A stretch of 64,000 bases of DNA, taken from contig NW_006763292.1 in NCBI RefSeq assembly GCF_000218685.1, positions 682,562 to 746,561 on the forward strand, given 5' to 3'. Below the pieces are notes generated by a model that was not told the DNA's origin, made no database searches, and was given only the letters and a program-made list of their open reading frames with translations. Source of the stretch: Serpula lacrymans var. lacrymans S7.9 (lineage: Eukaryota > Basidiomycota > Agaricomycetes > Boletales > Serpulaceae). A program made the position numbers and the translations under genes. Shown piece after piece: positions 11,823-22,677 of the stretch (the first letter of the stretch is position 1; each line of letters begins with the position of its first letter).

Positions 11823-14800
11823 ATGCCAGTTCTACCTTCACCCTGTACCACCACCATCCTCAGTGTCTGGCATTTTTACACCTCAGACATATTTGAGACA
11901 GATGATCAAACATACCAAGTCTCTCTAGTCTACATCTGTGGTGTTCATACATCACAGACACCCTTGGAAGAACAATATTACCAGTGCCACTATGTGGTTG
12001 AGGAGCTCCATAAAAACAGTGATTCCCAACCACAACATCAGCCGTATCCACCCCATAAATTCAATCATCTAGTCCCAGCACGTGTAAGCATAAACTTGTG
12101 CTATCTATATTGGCTATTTTTTTTACTGTCGAAATTAATTGCAGATGTCAAAGTCAACGGGTCAGTACTTTGTCCATCTGGACAATACTCTCCAGGTGTT
12201 CACATCGCCTAATGCAGATTCTCTCTCCTATATTCCATCTGAAGAAGATGTTCTTAGGTTTAGCATGCACCCTTGTCAAACACTTGTTCCACGTTGGGCT
12301 TCAGGCACTTACTCTTACACCGGGTACACACCCATCAAAATCAAACTCACTGGCCCACTTCTCAGCTGCCTCATTCTCCCCTCCAAAATTCCAATAGAAA
12401 AAATTGACGGCCAGTGCTTCCTTACAAAAAACTTCTGTGCTTCATGGCTAAGATTTGAAGATGGCCTCTCTCAAGCAGCTACAGCCAATTCTTTGGCCCC
12501 TTAATTGCAAGACATATCCTTTCCTCAAAAGATTTGGCTATCTCCGAGGGCATGCAAATAAAGCCAAGGCTTCCCAAGCTGCCTTGGTTTCTTGTTTTGC
12601 TTTCTTTCCCTTATTTGGGCTGTGCTCTTTTGTTCTGGCATTGTTTAGCCGAGGCAAACACATAGAAGACCCACACCCTCCATGGGCTTGCGTGCTGCAG
12701 GACTCTTGTGGTGTCCATCCCAAATGGGTCAAAAATCTGCGCGCATCAGTTGTGGGTGACTTTTCCAAAACCATCAAATGGTGTGGTGTGTTTATGCAAG
12801 CTTCACAACCCTATGGCTGGATTGACATGGTCTCTACCGCAGTAAATGCCGGTATTCCAATATGGTTCTGCTATGGAATATACGGCCAGTCTCAATTACA
12901 CCCCTCCAACATGATGGCTCCCATTCTCAAGTACTTCCCTTCTTCTCGTGCCGTGAATGCAGCAAAGGCTGATAAGGAGAGAATTGAGCAATCACAACGC
13001 AAGATGGAAGCCGTGTATACTGCATGCTACAACTATCCTGCAGATGTATACAAAGGCGATGAATTTTTGGAATTTCAAGTTGAAAATAGAAGCAAACAGA
13101 GGCCTGGAGAACATTGGAGATATTTTATGGCCTGAAGGAATGACAAAAATGCTATGCTGCGTGCCCGTGAATCTAGCCGCAATTGGTATCTGCAAATTGA
13201 TATAGAGAAAAAAATGGCTGGCTTTCCAAAACCAGAGACGTGGGAGTGTCACTTTTATACGTGGAGTGTGGAGCATGATTGTGGGAGTTACTGGGTACAG
13301 CGGTGTATGCCATTTGATGTGATTCATCAGCATTGGCTGGAGATTCCGGATCAACACAAATATTACAACAGTTTCTCCCATTGCTGGGATATATGCCCAG
13401 ACTTTGTGGTGAATCAGGGGCTAGAGGATGCAATCTTGGCTGAAGGTCCAATAGAGCAACTCAGAGGGCAGGTCCCCATATCATCTAAATGTTGTGACCA
13501 GATCAGCGCCTCTCTTTGTGAAGACCTGTTGCCAACTCCTGGATGCCAGGTGGCCCTGGGGCGTAGTGTACCTTCACCAGAAGATATCCTGCAATACCGC
13601 TACAGCTTCATGCCAAAAGATGATTTCTCAGTTAGTGATGACCAGGGGATTAATGTGGTGAAGTGGAAAGATGTAGGAGGTATATTGGGAGGAGATATTG
13701 GGTCTGGCATGGAGCCCCCAGGCTGGGCCGTCTCTGCATGCTATTTCACATTATCATATCTGTGTAACAACCAAGATATACTCTGGCGCACACAGGAACA
13801 ACACTATAAAGAAGATGATGAGGGAGTGGTTACCCCTTAGAATTCAGAGAGTTAGTTGTGCTAGACAACAGGAGGACTCGCTGAGGAGTCTCCTGGATCT
13901 ATTGGAGTTTATATACTACTACAGGGTTGTTTGTACATGTGTACTATACAGTTGATAGAGACAGTGGCTGATGATATCATGGGGCCTAGCCCGCATGGCC
14001 AGCTCCACTGTGTGAGAGAGTTGTGTCCAAAATAAGAAGAAAGGCAACGCGGCGCGAGAAAGGGGAAGTGCCGCCTGGCACCATGTGTGAAAGCTATAGT
14101 ACAAGATTAAAGCAGAGAATAAAAGTAAAGGGAAAGTCCGAAAATTGTGTTATGTAACAATCTGTCTCTTCCTCAATACAAAATGGCTAAGGACGTCTTG
14201 CCACCTATTTGGGACATGGATACTTGTTCCCCTGACCACATCCGAGACCATGAATTCCCTTTCACAATCACTCCCATTTGTTTTGATGGTAATTTCAAAG
14301 ATTGTTACTTATTTGGTCCTCACAACACAAACACATCTCCAGGATGGAAGATTTGTGGAAGCAACTCTACAGCCATCATGGAGTGTGTAAGGCACAGCTT
14401 TGGGCCCAGTTTGGAAGATATCACATTACAGCTTGTAGCAAGAGGGATACCATTCAACACTCTTTTACAAGTCAAAACACCTCCCGCTGCCGTAGTGACT
14501 CATTGTGTCACTCTAGGATATTGTAAGGAGGATTATAGACCAGATATTATTGATTACACCTGCTATGAGAATGTTTGCAACAAGCTTCTGCTTGGTAGTT
14601 GTGAACTTGTCACTTTGCTACAAGGTGGACTTGCATGGTGTTTTGCAGTTGATATTCCAACCCCGGAAGCGTCCTATCAGGACCCTCAAGTGATCCCGGG
14701 GAACCAAAGCAAGTCTTTTGGACTTCAGACAGCCGTTTTTTCATTGATGATTGTCTATCCCAGAATGAGCTGGATCTTATTTCAGTGATATATAATGTAT

Positions 14801-15063
14801 ACACAGGAAATGGCCCCCAGACATTGCAATCTTCATTGTGGCCAAAGAATTCAACTTTCATGGGGGAAGGTCTCAATCATGGCTTTTGGTCGTCCTCTGC
14901 TGAGAAATGGTTTTGTGCACGCTTAGATCACATCACCAACAATACTGCTGATTTAAGGGCTGTAAAGACATGGACAAACAGTATGGTTATGAACAGGAGA
15001 TCTACTAAGGTCTTTGAGTGTAGTGACAAATTAGCCCACGGAGTTGTCTTGTTGTGGTTTTAA
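11823..15063 (+). pseudogene. Relic of a large uncharacterised agaricomycete protein, split by a solo LTR
   Basis: Exon 1 (11823-12083, 87 codons) is followed by a phase-0 intron (12084-12144, GTAAGC...TTGCAG) and exon 2. Recognisable blocks are FLKRFGYLRGHANKAK with AFFPLFGLCSF, then GIPIWFCYG, EHWRYFMA, KYYNSFSHCWDICPDF, ILQYRYSF, and near the end VYTGNGPQTLQSSLWPK with GFWSSSAEKWFCARL. I recall this block order from many mushroom genomes as proteins of unknown function. Damage: a frame change near 12480, an in-frame TGA at 13133-13135, an LTR inserted at 13763 (pre-insertion frame matches on both sides), and a frame change near 14710. The final block ends at a TAA at about 15061. Confidence 0.6.
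13763..14159 (-). repeat. Solo LTR of Gypsy family G1 (copy D) inside a gene relic
   Basis: A 397-bp minus-orientation LTR with TGTAACA at both plus-strand ends and a perfect 5-bp target duplication ATCTG (13758-13762 and 14160-14164). The R segment AGCGAGTCCT is intact. LTR plus duplication is 402 bp, a multiple of three, so the host frame resumes on the far side, but the LTR contains stop codons. Confidence 0.93.
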
Positions 15064-15124
15064 ATCTTACTTAAATATCTATGCCTATGGTGTTGTATGC
15101 CAAATATGTGTTGAAAATTGTGTT

Positions 15125-15276
15125 TCTTGCTTGTCAGTGTATTACTAGATCAAGGTTGCCCTTTGTATGAGCTTTTGTTTTTGTTGCGAGTGATATCGTA
15201 TCTTGCTTGTCAGTGTATTACTAGATCGAGGTTGCCCTTTGTATGAGCTTTGGTTATTGTTACGAGTGATATAATA
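15125..15276 (+). repeat. 76-bp tandem duplication
   Basis: Two adjacent 76-bp units (15125-15200 and 15201-15276), both starting TCTTGCTTGTCAGTGTATTA and ending near CGAGTGATAT. They differ at only a few bases. They lie just downstream of the stop of the 11823-15063 relic. No coding content is seen. Confidence 0.85.
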
Positions 15277-15487
15277 TAACCATGTCTAATTCCTCGAAAC
15301 ACCTATCTCTTATCTGAATCTATTGAGCACACTTTGACACATATTTCTCAGGCATTAAATTCTACAGCAGTTCAGGTAGGAGTATCTATCTGTCGTATGG
15401 AGCGATTGTAGGGCAACAGATACCCAGTGAGCGAACAACTATTGGCCGATGATTGGGTGACAAGTGGGCAATGCATTTCAAGTGTCT

Positions 15488-15578
15488 CAAAATATCTCAT
15501 TTTGGCCCTTCCTTGAACGGCCATTAAAATACCTATTTTTCCACTATTGGAAAATAGGATAAAAAATGAGATATTTTG
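15488..15578. repeat. Nested hairpin (16-bp perfect outer arms)
   Basis: CAAAATATCTCATTTT (15488-15503) and its exact reverse complement (15563-15578) enclose a second inverted pair, CCTATTTTTCC and GGAAAATAGG, around 15531-15557. The result is a 91-bp two-tier hairpin in AT-rich DNA. No flanking duplication is evident. The surrounding 15277-16326 holds no recognised gene. Confidence 0.8.
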
Positions 15579-16326
15579 GTTTTGCGGTTATATTCGTTAA
15601 AATATCAAATTTTGTAGAGCTAGAAAACTTTCCATCAAATTTCAAACAATTTGAAGTGATTTCACATTGACTAAATTAAATATTCTGACTGCTCTTTAAT
15701 AATGATGGAATTTCCATGAAAATTTGATGTTTTGATTAGTATTTTGATGTGGCTCTACATTCATTCTTTCATATAATCAAAATGCTGATGCAAAATTCAA
15801 TGTTTCGTTTGTAATTTTCTATGTTATTTTGGGACAACAAAATTCTCCTTGCTGTGAAGCGCCAAGTTAATATATGCTGACTGACCTGAGAAGTTGACAA
15901 TACCAACCTTCAAAAGCCATAGACGCGAGCTAGTGGCAATAAAATCCAGTAACATCCCACATAGGCCCCATCCCCATATTCAATCTGGAGGCCTTATCCC
16001 TCAGGGTCTTATCCCACAATATATCTCTTCCCCAGTGTATCATCCCACCATCCAGGACATGTCCTATATCATATCTTATGTGAAGGCCTCTATGAGCAAT
16101 TGGTCTTATCCAAAATATGGGTAAGGGGCCTTGCTCCTCGGGGTACTATCTATCAATTAGTTTTAAGGACCAAGGTATTATCCCAAATTAGCTTTAGTCC
16201 CCACTATATGGACATAGACAATGGACTAATACCCTAAACACCTCTAAGGACCAAGGTATTGAGGGCTCTTAGCCCCATCTTTTTGGTGAAGATGATCAAG
16301 CTAAGAGCCCCCCCAAAATGGTCGCC

Positions 16327-16532
16327 TGAAGTGGTGGCTGATGATGTTATAGGGTGCAGCTTGTGTGATCAGCTCCACTGCATGAGAGACATGTAGTTAA
16401 GAATAAAGAAAAGCAGTGCAGCACAAGAAAGTGGAGTTTGTACAAAATAGCATGGCACAATGTGTGACAACTACGAAAGAAAGTTAAAGTGGAGAATGAA
16501 ATTTTAAGGTCCAAAAATTGTGTATCGTAACA
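16327..16532 (-). repeat. Truncated LTR of Gypsy family G1 (copy E)
   Basis: Only the U3 half (206 bp) remains, from GTGGCTGATGATGTTAT to the terminal CGTAACA at 16526-16532. The R and U5 parts, including TATA and self-primer segment, are missing. Confidence 0.8.
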
Positions 16533-16624
16533 GGAAAGCGCTATATGATAATGTTCACTGATGGCTTCTTACACAAGTCCTATATCTGACTGTTAAAATC
16601 AAAAGATCAAGCCTTGTCAGTGGA

Positions 16625-16875
16625 CACAAAATTTGAAGCATGGATTTTAAATCAGAAAAATGGGGCTAAGATAAAAAAATTAGGGTTAGATTAGGGAGGA
16701 GAATACATAAGTATGGAATTTAGCACGCACCTAAAAGAAACAAGGTACAATATGCAAGATAACTGTCTATAACTCCCCACAGCAGAATGGGACAGCTGAA
16801 CGGCTAAACCACACAATCATAGAGCATACTCGGGCAATGCTGATCCAGTACAAAGCTACAGGTGACTAAAATTCA
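16625..16875 (+). pseudogene. Ty1/Copia integrase fragment
   Basis: Translation gives FEAWILNQKNGAKIKKLGLD, a stop, GGEYISMEFSTHLKE, then after a frame shift NSPQQNGTAERLNHTIIEHT. These are the second Asp (LxxDxGGEY) and the Glu (PQQNGxAER) blocks of a Copia integrase core. No other domain is adjacent. The sequence differs from both other Copia families here, so it is a third lineage. Downstream 16876-17884 shows nothing recognisable. Confidence 0.8.
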
Positions 16876-17884
16876 TTTATCTCCTTTTATTTAGCTTATA
16901 TATTACTCATATTTTCTACTCCTATATTCCAAGTTTCACCAGAAGTATATATGAAGATTTTGATGTTAAAATGAATACTCCTGGCATTCAAGGCACCTCT
17001 GAAATTGATAGGGAATTGTTATATTTTTATTAGTACTATTCTGAGGTCAGGACAGAATTTCACCAGGAGCTACTTGATTCATATTCACCTCCACCAATTC
17101 TTGCAATGTCCCACTAACCTCCACATAAATTTAATGCCTCAGAAAATTTCACACTAAAGCACTATGCTGCTTGAACAAAGTCTCAAGGAATAGTTTAGAG
17201 ATATAGGCGGCATACTCAGGTTTTGCAGGAGGCAACTGGAGTAAAACTTCCCTGACAAACTTGAAACCACTTCAAGTTGATATGTGCCCAAAGAGTTGCA
17301 TTGCCTATATAGGCCAGTATACAGACTTAAACTCCTGCCCATATGTAAGGGATAAATATTAACTTTGTATTTTCCTATGAAAATAATGACTAGGTAGTTT
17401 GTCAGTGATAAATGATAAAATGTCTACTGTAAGTACTCACCTCAGTCTGATAGTAAAAGACTGAGGTGTCAGGTTCCATAAACAAGTAGAAAAGTAGAAA
17501 AGGAAGATTCCAAAGATTAATATCTAAATAAGGAAAGTGTTTCTCACAGTTAGGAATGAGAAACTCGAACTAAAAAGGATGTATTGTATATAGGATCAAA
17601 TCATAGGCTGAAAATGTATAAGGTTATTCTGTCATTGTAAGTAATATATTCAACAATAAAAAGTCTGGTGAACCACACTACAAAACAGGAACACCAAGGT
17701 CTCCCAAACTTAAAGCCCAGATGATGTATCTCCCTGTTATCAGCACAATCAGTGCACTATTTGCAAATGCAGAAATATTTCCAATTTTGAGGTATAGGGA
17801 TAGTGATTTGCAAAAAGCCTTAAAATTAGTTGCAACAGCCTCTAAAGGAAGAACATTTTCTGATTTTTGCAATGCAAATGTATA

Positions 17885-19064
17885 TCTCCAGGTTGTTACT
17901 GGAGAGGAGCTTAAGCCCTCACCAGGAAAACCTACCTCCTCGGAGGATCCAGAGATCACCTGGATAATTAAGGATGAGAAGGCACACAGAACCATCCAGG
18001 ACCACATCTCTGATGCCCTCCTAATGAAGACTGGAGACCTCACCAGCTCCAAGGAGTTATTTGATAAACTTGTCTCACTCCATCAGACGTCCAACATTAC
18101 CTCGGCCTTCTATTCATTCCAGCAACTGACCAAATTGTCCTGGGATGGGACATCACCTATCCAGGATCACATTGCGAAAATCCGGACAATTGATTCACAC
18201 CTCTCCGGAATGAAACTAGGAGTTGATACCAAACTCATGGCCTTTGCTCTTTTCCAATCTCTCCCATGCACTCCTGAATGGCAAATATTTCAGTCATCCG
18301 TAATCAACACGATTGAAGAAAATAAACTTACCTTTGATGCAGTTGAGATCCGGATCACTGCAGAAGTTGCACGACAGTCAGGGAAGGCCCCTGGAGGTTC
18401 CAAAACAGCACTCAAATCCGAGGAGAAGTGGTGTGGCTTCCACAAAGCCAAAACATACAACACCTTGGAGTGTCAAACACTTCAGTCAGCCGGAAAAGGT
18501 CAAAGGAAGAAGGAAAAGGCAAATACGGCGGAGCAATCATCTGGATCTGACTCCGAGGAGGAACAGAGTCATATTGCATTGGAACATGTACATATTTCCA
18601 AGCCCCTTGCTAAACACATTCAAGCTTACCTTGTGTCGGAACCCAATAAGACCAAAACAACAATTATTATTGACTCCAGAGCAATATCCCACATGGTCCC
18701 TCACCGCTCCTAGTTTGAGCCAGGAACATACCATGTTCTGCATCCTCCGAGGACAATCAGTTTTGGGGATGAACCCTCTGTAAATGCCATTGGCATTGGA
18801 ACAGTAATCCTACAAGCAACTGTTGGCAAAAAAGACTACAATATTGCACTGTCAAATGTCTTACTTGTGCCAAACTTCACGTTAGCACTTGTTTCTGTCC
18901 ACAAACTGTCCAAAATGGGGTTATCAACACTTTTTCCAGCAGGGTCAAATGCTTGTGAAGTTCAGAAAAAGGAGGAACTTATCCTCACTGCGTTACACAA
19001 GCGAGGACTTTATCACATCCAAGCAAAACCCGAAATCAACCCGAGTCAGCTTTTGCAGCAGTAG
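17885..19064 (+). pseudogene. Copia C1-a gag and protease region
   Basis: Gag includes LMKTGDLTSSKELFDKL, SFQQLTKLSWDG and TPEWQIFQSSVINTIEENK, the capsid-like domain of Copia Gag. No intact CCHC knuckle follows. The protease motif, normally D-S/T-G-A-T, reads IIIDSRAISHM near 18670: Gly to Arg and Thr to Ile, each explicable by one transition. A TAG at 18711-18713 follows. The frame then stays open to 19064, after which a 1-nt shift joins it to the integrase frame. Confidence 0.85.
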
Positions 19065-20065
19065 ATGTAAATTTATTGCACAGGAGAATGGGACACATTG
19101 GAATGGACCGCTTGCAACAAATGGTTACAAAAGGACAGCTCCAGGACATAGACACTCTTACCGGAACCCTGGAGTTTTGTGAACCTTGTGCTTTAGGAAA
19201 GATGAAGAAATTACCTTTCAAGTCCACTGGAGGAAACCGAGCCAAGCGCCCCATACAAATTGTGCACACAGATGTTGGAGGACCAATCAAACCAACTTCC
19301 AGGGAGGGTTTTTGGTACTGGATTATCATTGTAGATGATTTCTCCAAATTTCCATGGATATATTTCCTAAAACATAAAAGTGAAGCACTGGAACAATACA
19401 AGCAATGGAAAGAAGATGTCCAAACATTCTTCCGGACTTATTTGGGAGAAGAAAACTTCACTCCACTATACACAGAATTCCTCCAGAGCGATGGGGGAGG
19501 AGAGTATACTGGCAATGCATTCAAAAATCAACTCCGAGGAGATGGTGTCATCCAAGAAACTACAGCTGCAGATACTCCGGAACAAATTGGCATTGCAGAA
19601 CGTATGAATCAGATATTGGCTACATTAGCAACCACTATGCTCCATGATTCCAAGCTCCCAAAGTCATTTTGGGTAGATGCCATGCAAACAGCTGCATATA
19701 TCACAGCACGCAGCCCAGCATCAGGACTCCATGGAAAGACCCCATATGGAATACTGTTTAAAAGGAGAGTTGATCCAACTTTATTTCGCCCTTTTGGATG
19801 CCAAGCATATGCCTTGATTCCGAAAGACAAAAGGCAGGGGAAGTTTTACTCCAAGGGGTGCAAAGCCATAATGATTGGCTACACACATGGAAAGTAAGCC
19901 TACAAACTCCTAGACACTGAAAAATGGACTGTGTTTTCCAGTCGGCATGTCATATTCAATGAATCCGGAAAGGTACAAAAGGACGACACTGCTCCCTGGA
20001 ACACAGACACTAGCACAGATCAGTGGGAGGGACTCATTCCAGAGAATGCTCACTATCCAGACTAA
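19065..20065 (+). pseudogene. Copia C1-a integrase
   Basis: The zinc-binding HHCC start is visible (LHRRMGHIGM ... CEPCALGKMK), followed by the DDE core: HTDVGGP (first Asp), LQSDGGGEYTG (second Asp) and EQIGIAERMN (Glu). The catalytic residues are present. A TAA at 19895-19897 interrupts the segment where similar elements read through into KAYKLLD. Integrase inserts the cDNA into the genome. The frame continues past the stop to another TAA near 20063, then to a proline- and glutamine-rich linker up to 20620. Confidence 0.9.
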
Positions 20066-20588
20066 AATACATTGGAGGAGGATGATCCTGACCCTCGGAT
20101 CCAAGATCCAAATGAATTGCAAATGGAACCACATCTCCAAGGAGATATCCCACAAGCAATGGAACCATATCAGCATGAAGATGTTCCGAGAGCAGTGGGA
20201 GCACCTGATCAGCTAAGACACCCTCCACAACAGTCTCTAAAACCAAGACCTGAACACTGGCCATCTTCAGAACGGAAAGCCAAAGTAGAGTCACAGTCAG
20301 TGGGAGGACAGCCCCTCAACATACAGCCAGCTGATGTGGAAAAAGTGCGGATACAGCTAAACAGCCTGTCCATTGGATCAGCTTCTGGAAGGCATCCAAC
20401 ACCTCCGAGGAGTGATTCAACACCTTCAGGAGTGAGTGGGGCAACACACACACAAATGTGTCTACTCCCTGGAGTACCTGCACAAGTTCCTAAAAGAGCA
20501 ATCATGCCTGCTGAAGTCCTAGGAGTACGCAAAAGCAGTCGCCAGACCCGTCCTGCAGACAAAAACCAAGATTATCAAAGGATTCTAG

Positions 20589-22328
20589 ATGAGGAACAGT
20601 CTCAAAAAAGAGCAGCATGACAACTCCATGGAGAAACCTAACACTCCTGAGGTCCATGAAGAAACATCTGATACAGAGGAGACATTCTTTGCTGGAATAG
20701 AAAGTACCGGTCCATCTAACACAGACCTTCCAAGGACACCAAAGGAAGCCTTATCACGTCCGGATGGAGAATTTTGGAAGTCTGCCTTGGAGGAGGAACT
20801 CCTAAGTCTCAATACTAATGCAGTATATGACACTGTTCCACTTCCAAAGGGTGTGAAACCTATCACATCAAAACCTGTGTTCCGGATCAAGTTTGATCAA
20901 AACGGAAACATTGAGAGATACAAACTCCGGATTGTTGCATGAGGTTTTACTCAAAGGGAGGGGATTGATTACCAGGAGGTTTTTGCTCTGGTTGCAAACT
21001 TAGAGTCAATCCGAATTATTCGAGCCCTGGCAGCAAAGTACGACCTAGAACTTGATCAAATGGACGTATCCACAGCTTATCTCAATGGAGAACTTGAAGA
21101 AGAACTGTACATGCTTCCTCCAGGGGGTGTTCCTATCCAACCTGGATACTGCTGGAGATTGAAGAAATCCATCTATGGGTTAAAACAAGCTGGATGTACA
21201 TGGAACAAAATTTTTGTTTGCAAGCTCCAGGAGCTCGGTTTCACAAGAGTAAATGCAGAAACATGTCTCTATGTATTTCGGGACAACAAACAAATATGCT
21301 TTGTTGTTGTCTATGTAGATGACCTCCTCCTAGGAGCTTCATCCTGAAAATTTATGGATATCACAAAAGCCAAACTCGAATCCATATTCAAAATGCGGGA
21401 CCTTGGAGAAGCAAAATACATCCTCGGAATAGAAATCCAACGTGATCGTTCAAACAAAACAATATCCCTATTGCAATGCCAATACATTGACACAGTCCTG
21501 GAGCGTACTGGAATGAAGAACTGCAAACCAGTATGGACACCAATGGCCCATGGATCAAAACTCCTTGCAAATGCTCCAGGGGAAGATATTGTGCAACACG
21601 AGATGCATATTGAAGGGCGTCAAGTGTCATACCTCTCAATTGTAGGCTCCCTCATGTATGCCATGCTCGGAACCCGCCCAGATATTGCCTATGTTGTTGG
21701 AATACTAAGCAGGCATAGCTCAGCTCCAAGGAGCCATCACTGGGAAGCTGCAAAATGTGTCCTCCAATATCTGAAAGCAACCAGGGACATGGAACTACAA
21801 TATGATGGCACGGATGTCTCCATGGACATGGATTTCTATGGATATTCAGATGCAGATTGGTCTGGAGACCCAAACACGTCTCGATCAACATCAGGGTTTG
21901 TCTTTATCACCATCCAAGGAGCAATCTCCTGGACAAGCAAAAGACAAAGCATAGTAGCTTTATCCTCCACGGAGTCAGAGTACATTGGATTGAGCAATGC
22001 TGGACATCACCTTGCATGGCTTCGGACATTTTTTGAAGAAATTGGACATGCTCAAAATGGACCTACAACATTGCACTGTGACAATCAAGCAGCTGTCATT
22101 CTTACACGAGATCCACAGTTCCGTGCTCACACAAAACACATTCAACAGAAATATCATTTTATCCAAGATGATTTAGTATCAAAGGGAGAGGCAGTAATCA
22201 GATACGTTCCTACAGGAGATATGGTTGCAGACATTCTCACTAAACCCCTCACTCATGAAAAACACTGGAAATTCTCTAAAGCTATGAGACTACGGTTGCA
22301 CTTGAGTGGGAGTGACAAAACCGGATAA
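20589..22328 (+). pseudogene. Copia C1-a reverse transcriptase and RNase H
   Basis: RT motifs in order: KPVFRIKFDQNG, DVSTAYLNGELEE, YGLKQAG and the catalytic YVDDLLLGAS near 21315. Then MRDLGEAKYILGIEI and RNase H motifs YSDADWSGD, SWTSKRQ, ALSSTESEY, CDNQAA and VADILTKPL. Two TGA codons (20940-20942 and 21345-21347) interrupt the single frame, both at positions where CGA-to-TGA change is plausible. The terminal stop at 22326-22328 lies 16 bp inside the 3' LTR. Confidence 0.92.
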
Positions 22329-22635
22329 ACCCGGTCTCTGCCGAAGCAGCCATTGTTCTCCATGGAGCATAGCCACCACTCCATGGAGTAACCATTGTAC
22401 TCCTAGGAGTCATTATACTGTAGCGAGTAGCACCTCCGACTATAAGTAGTAGGGGGTTTAGTATAGGAATACCTCAGTCGTTTCTATAGCCTCTTGGGCA
22501 GCGGCTGAGGTATGTTACATTACATTTATTAGAGATCACCTTAAACTAACATCTATTGTAGTTTCACTTAGGTAAATAATAAAAGTTGTTTCTATAGCCT
22601 CTTGGGCAGTGGCTGAGTTTCACTTAGTTTTATTA
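22313..22635 (+). repeat. 3' LTR of Copia C1-a
   Basis: A 323-bp LTR from TGACAAAACCGGATAAACCC to TTTTATTA (TG...TA ends), preceded by the purine tract GAGTGGGAG. It contains two copies of GTTTCTATAGCCTCTTGGGC about 110 bp apart and two copies of GTTTCACTTAG (22561 and 22617), i.e. an internal tandem duplication of about 56 bp absent from the copy at 54536-54800. Confidence 0.9.
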
Positions 22636-22677
22636 CTGGATACATGCCAGCTGCTCTACCAATTGAACTATATAGCC
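22636..22677 (-). tRNA. 5' part of a tRNA-like sequence, interrupted by the Copia LTR
   Basis: In minus sense it reads as tRNA positions 1-42: acceptor GGCTATA, D arm GTTC/GAGC (with one G-T pair) around AATTGGTA, and anticodon stem GCTGG pairing with CCAG around CATGTAT. The Copia LTR starts exactly after the fourth base of the 3' anticodon strand; the last five bases would be the target duplication. Position 33 is A rather than the universal T, so this is probably a pseudo-tRNA or SINE. The 3' half is not in the window. Confidence 0.5.

Larger units (their letters stand above)
17885..22635 (+). mobile_element. Copia element C1-a, 5'-truncated and mutated
   Basis: Domain order gag, protease, integrase, RT, RNase H is the Ty1/Copia order. 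Homology to the related gag at 24093-24774 begins only near 17885; the 5' LTR, primer site and gag start are absent. The 3' LTR (22313-22635) is present. Disruptions seen: TAG 18711, an indel near 19040, TAA 19895, TAA near 20063, a frame change near 20600, TGA 20940 and TGA 21345. It is inactive. The right edge lies in a tRNA-like sequence. Confidence 0.92.

Noticed and set aside
13763..14159. Large intron in the 11823-15063 gene.
   Set aside because: The segment is a G1 LTR with a perfect ATCTG duplication and matches nine other copies.
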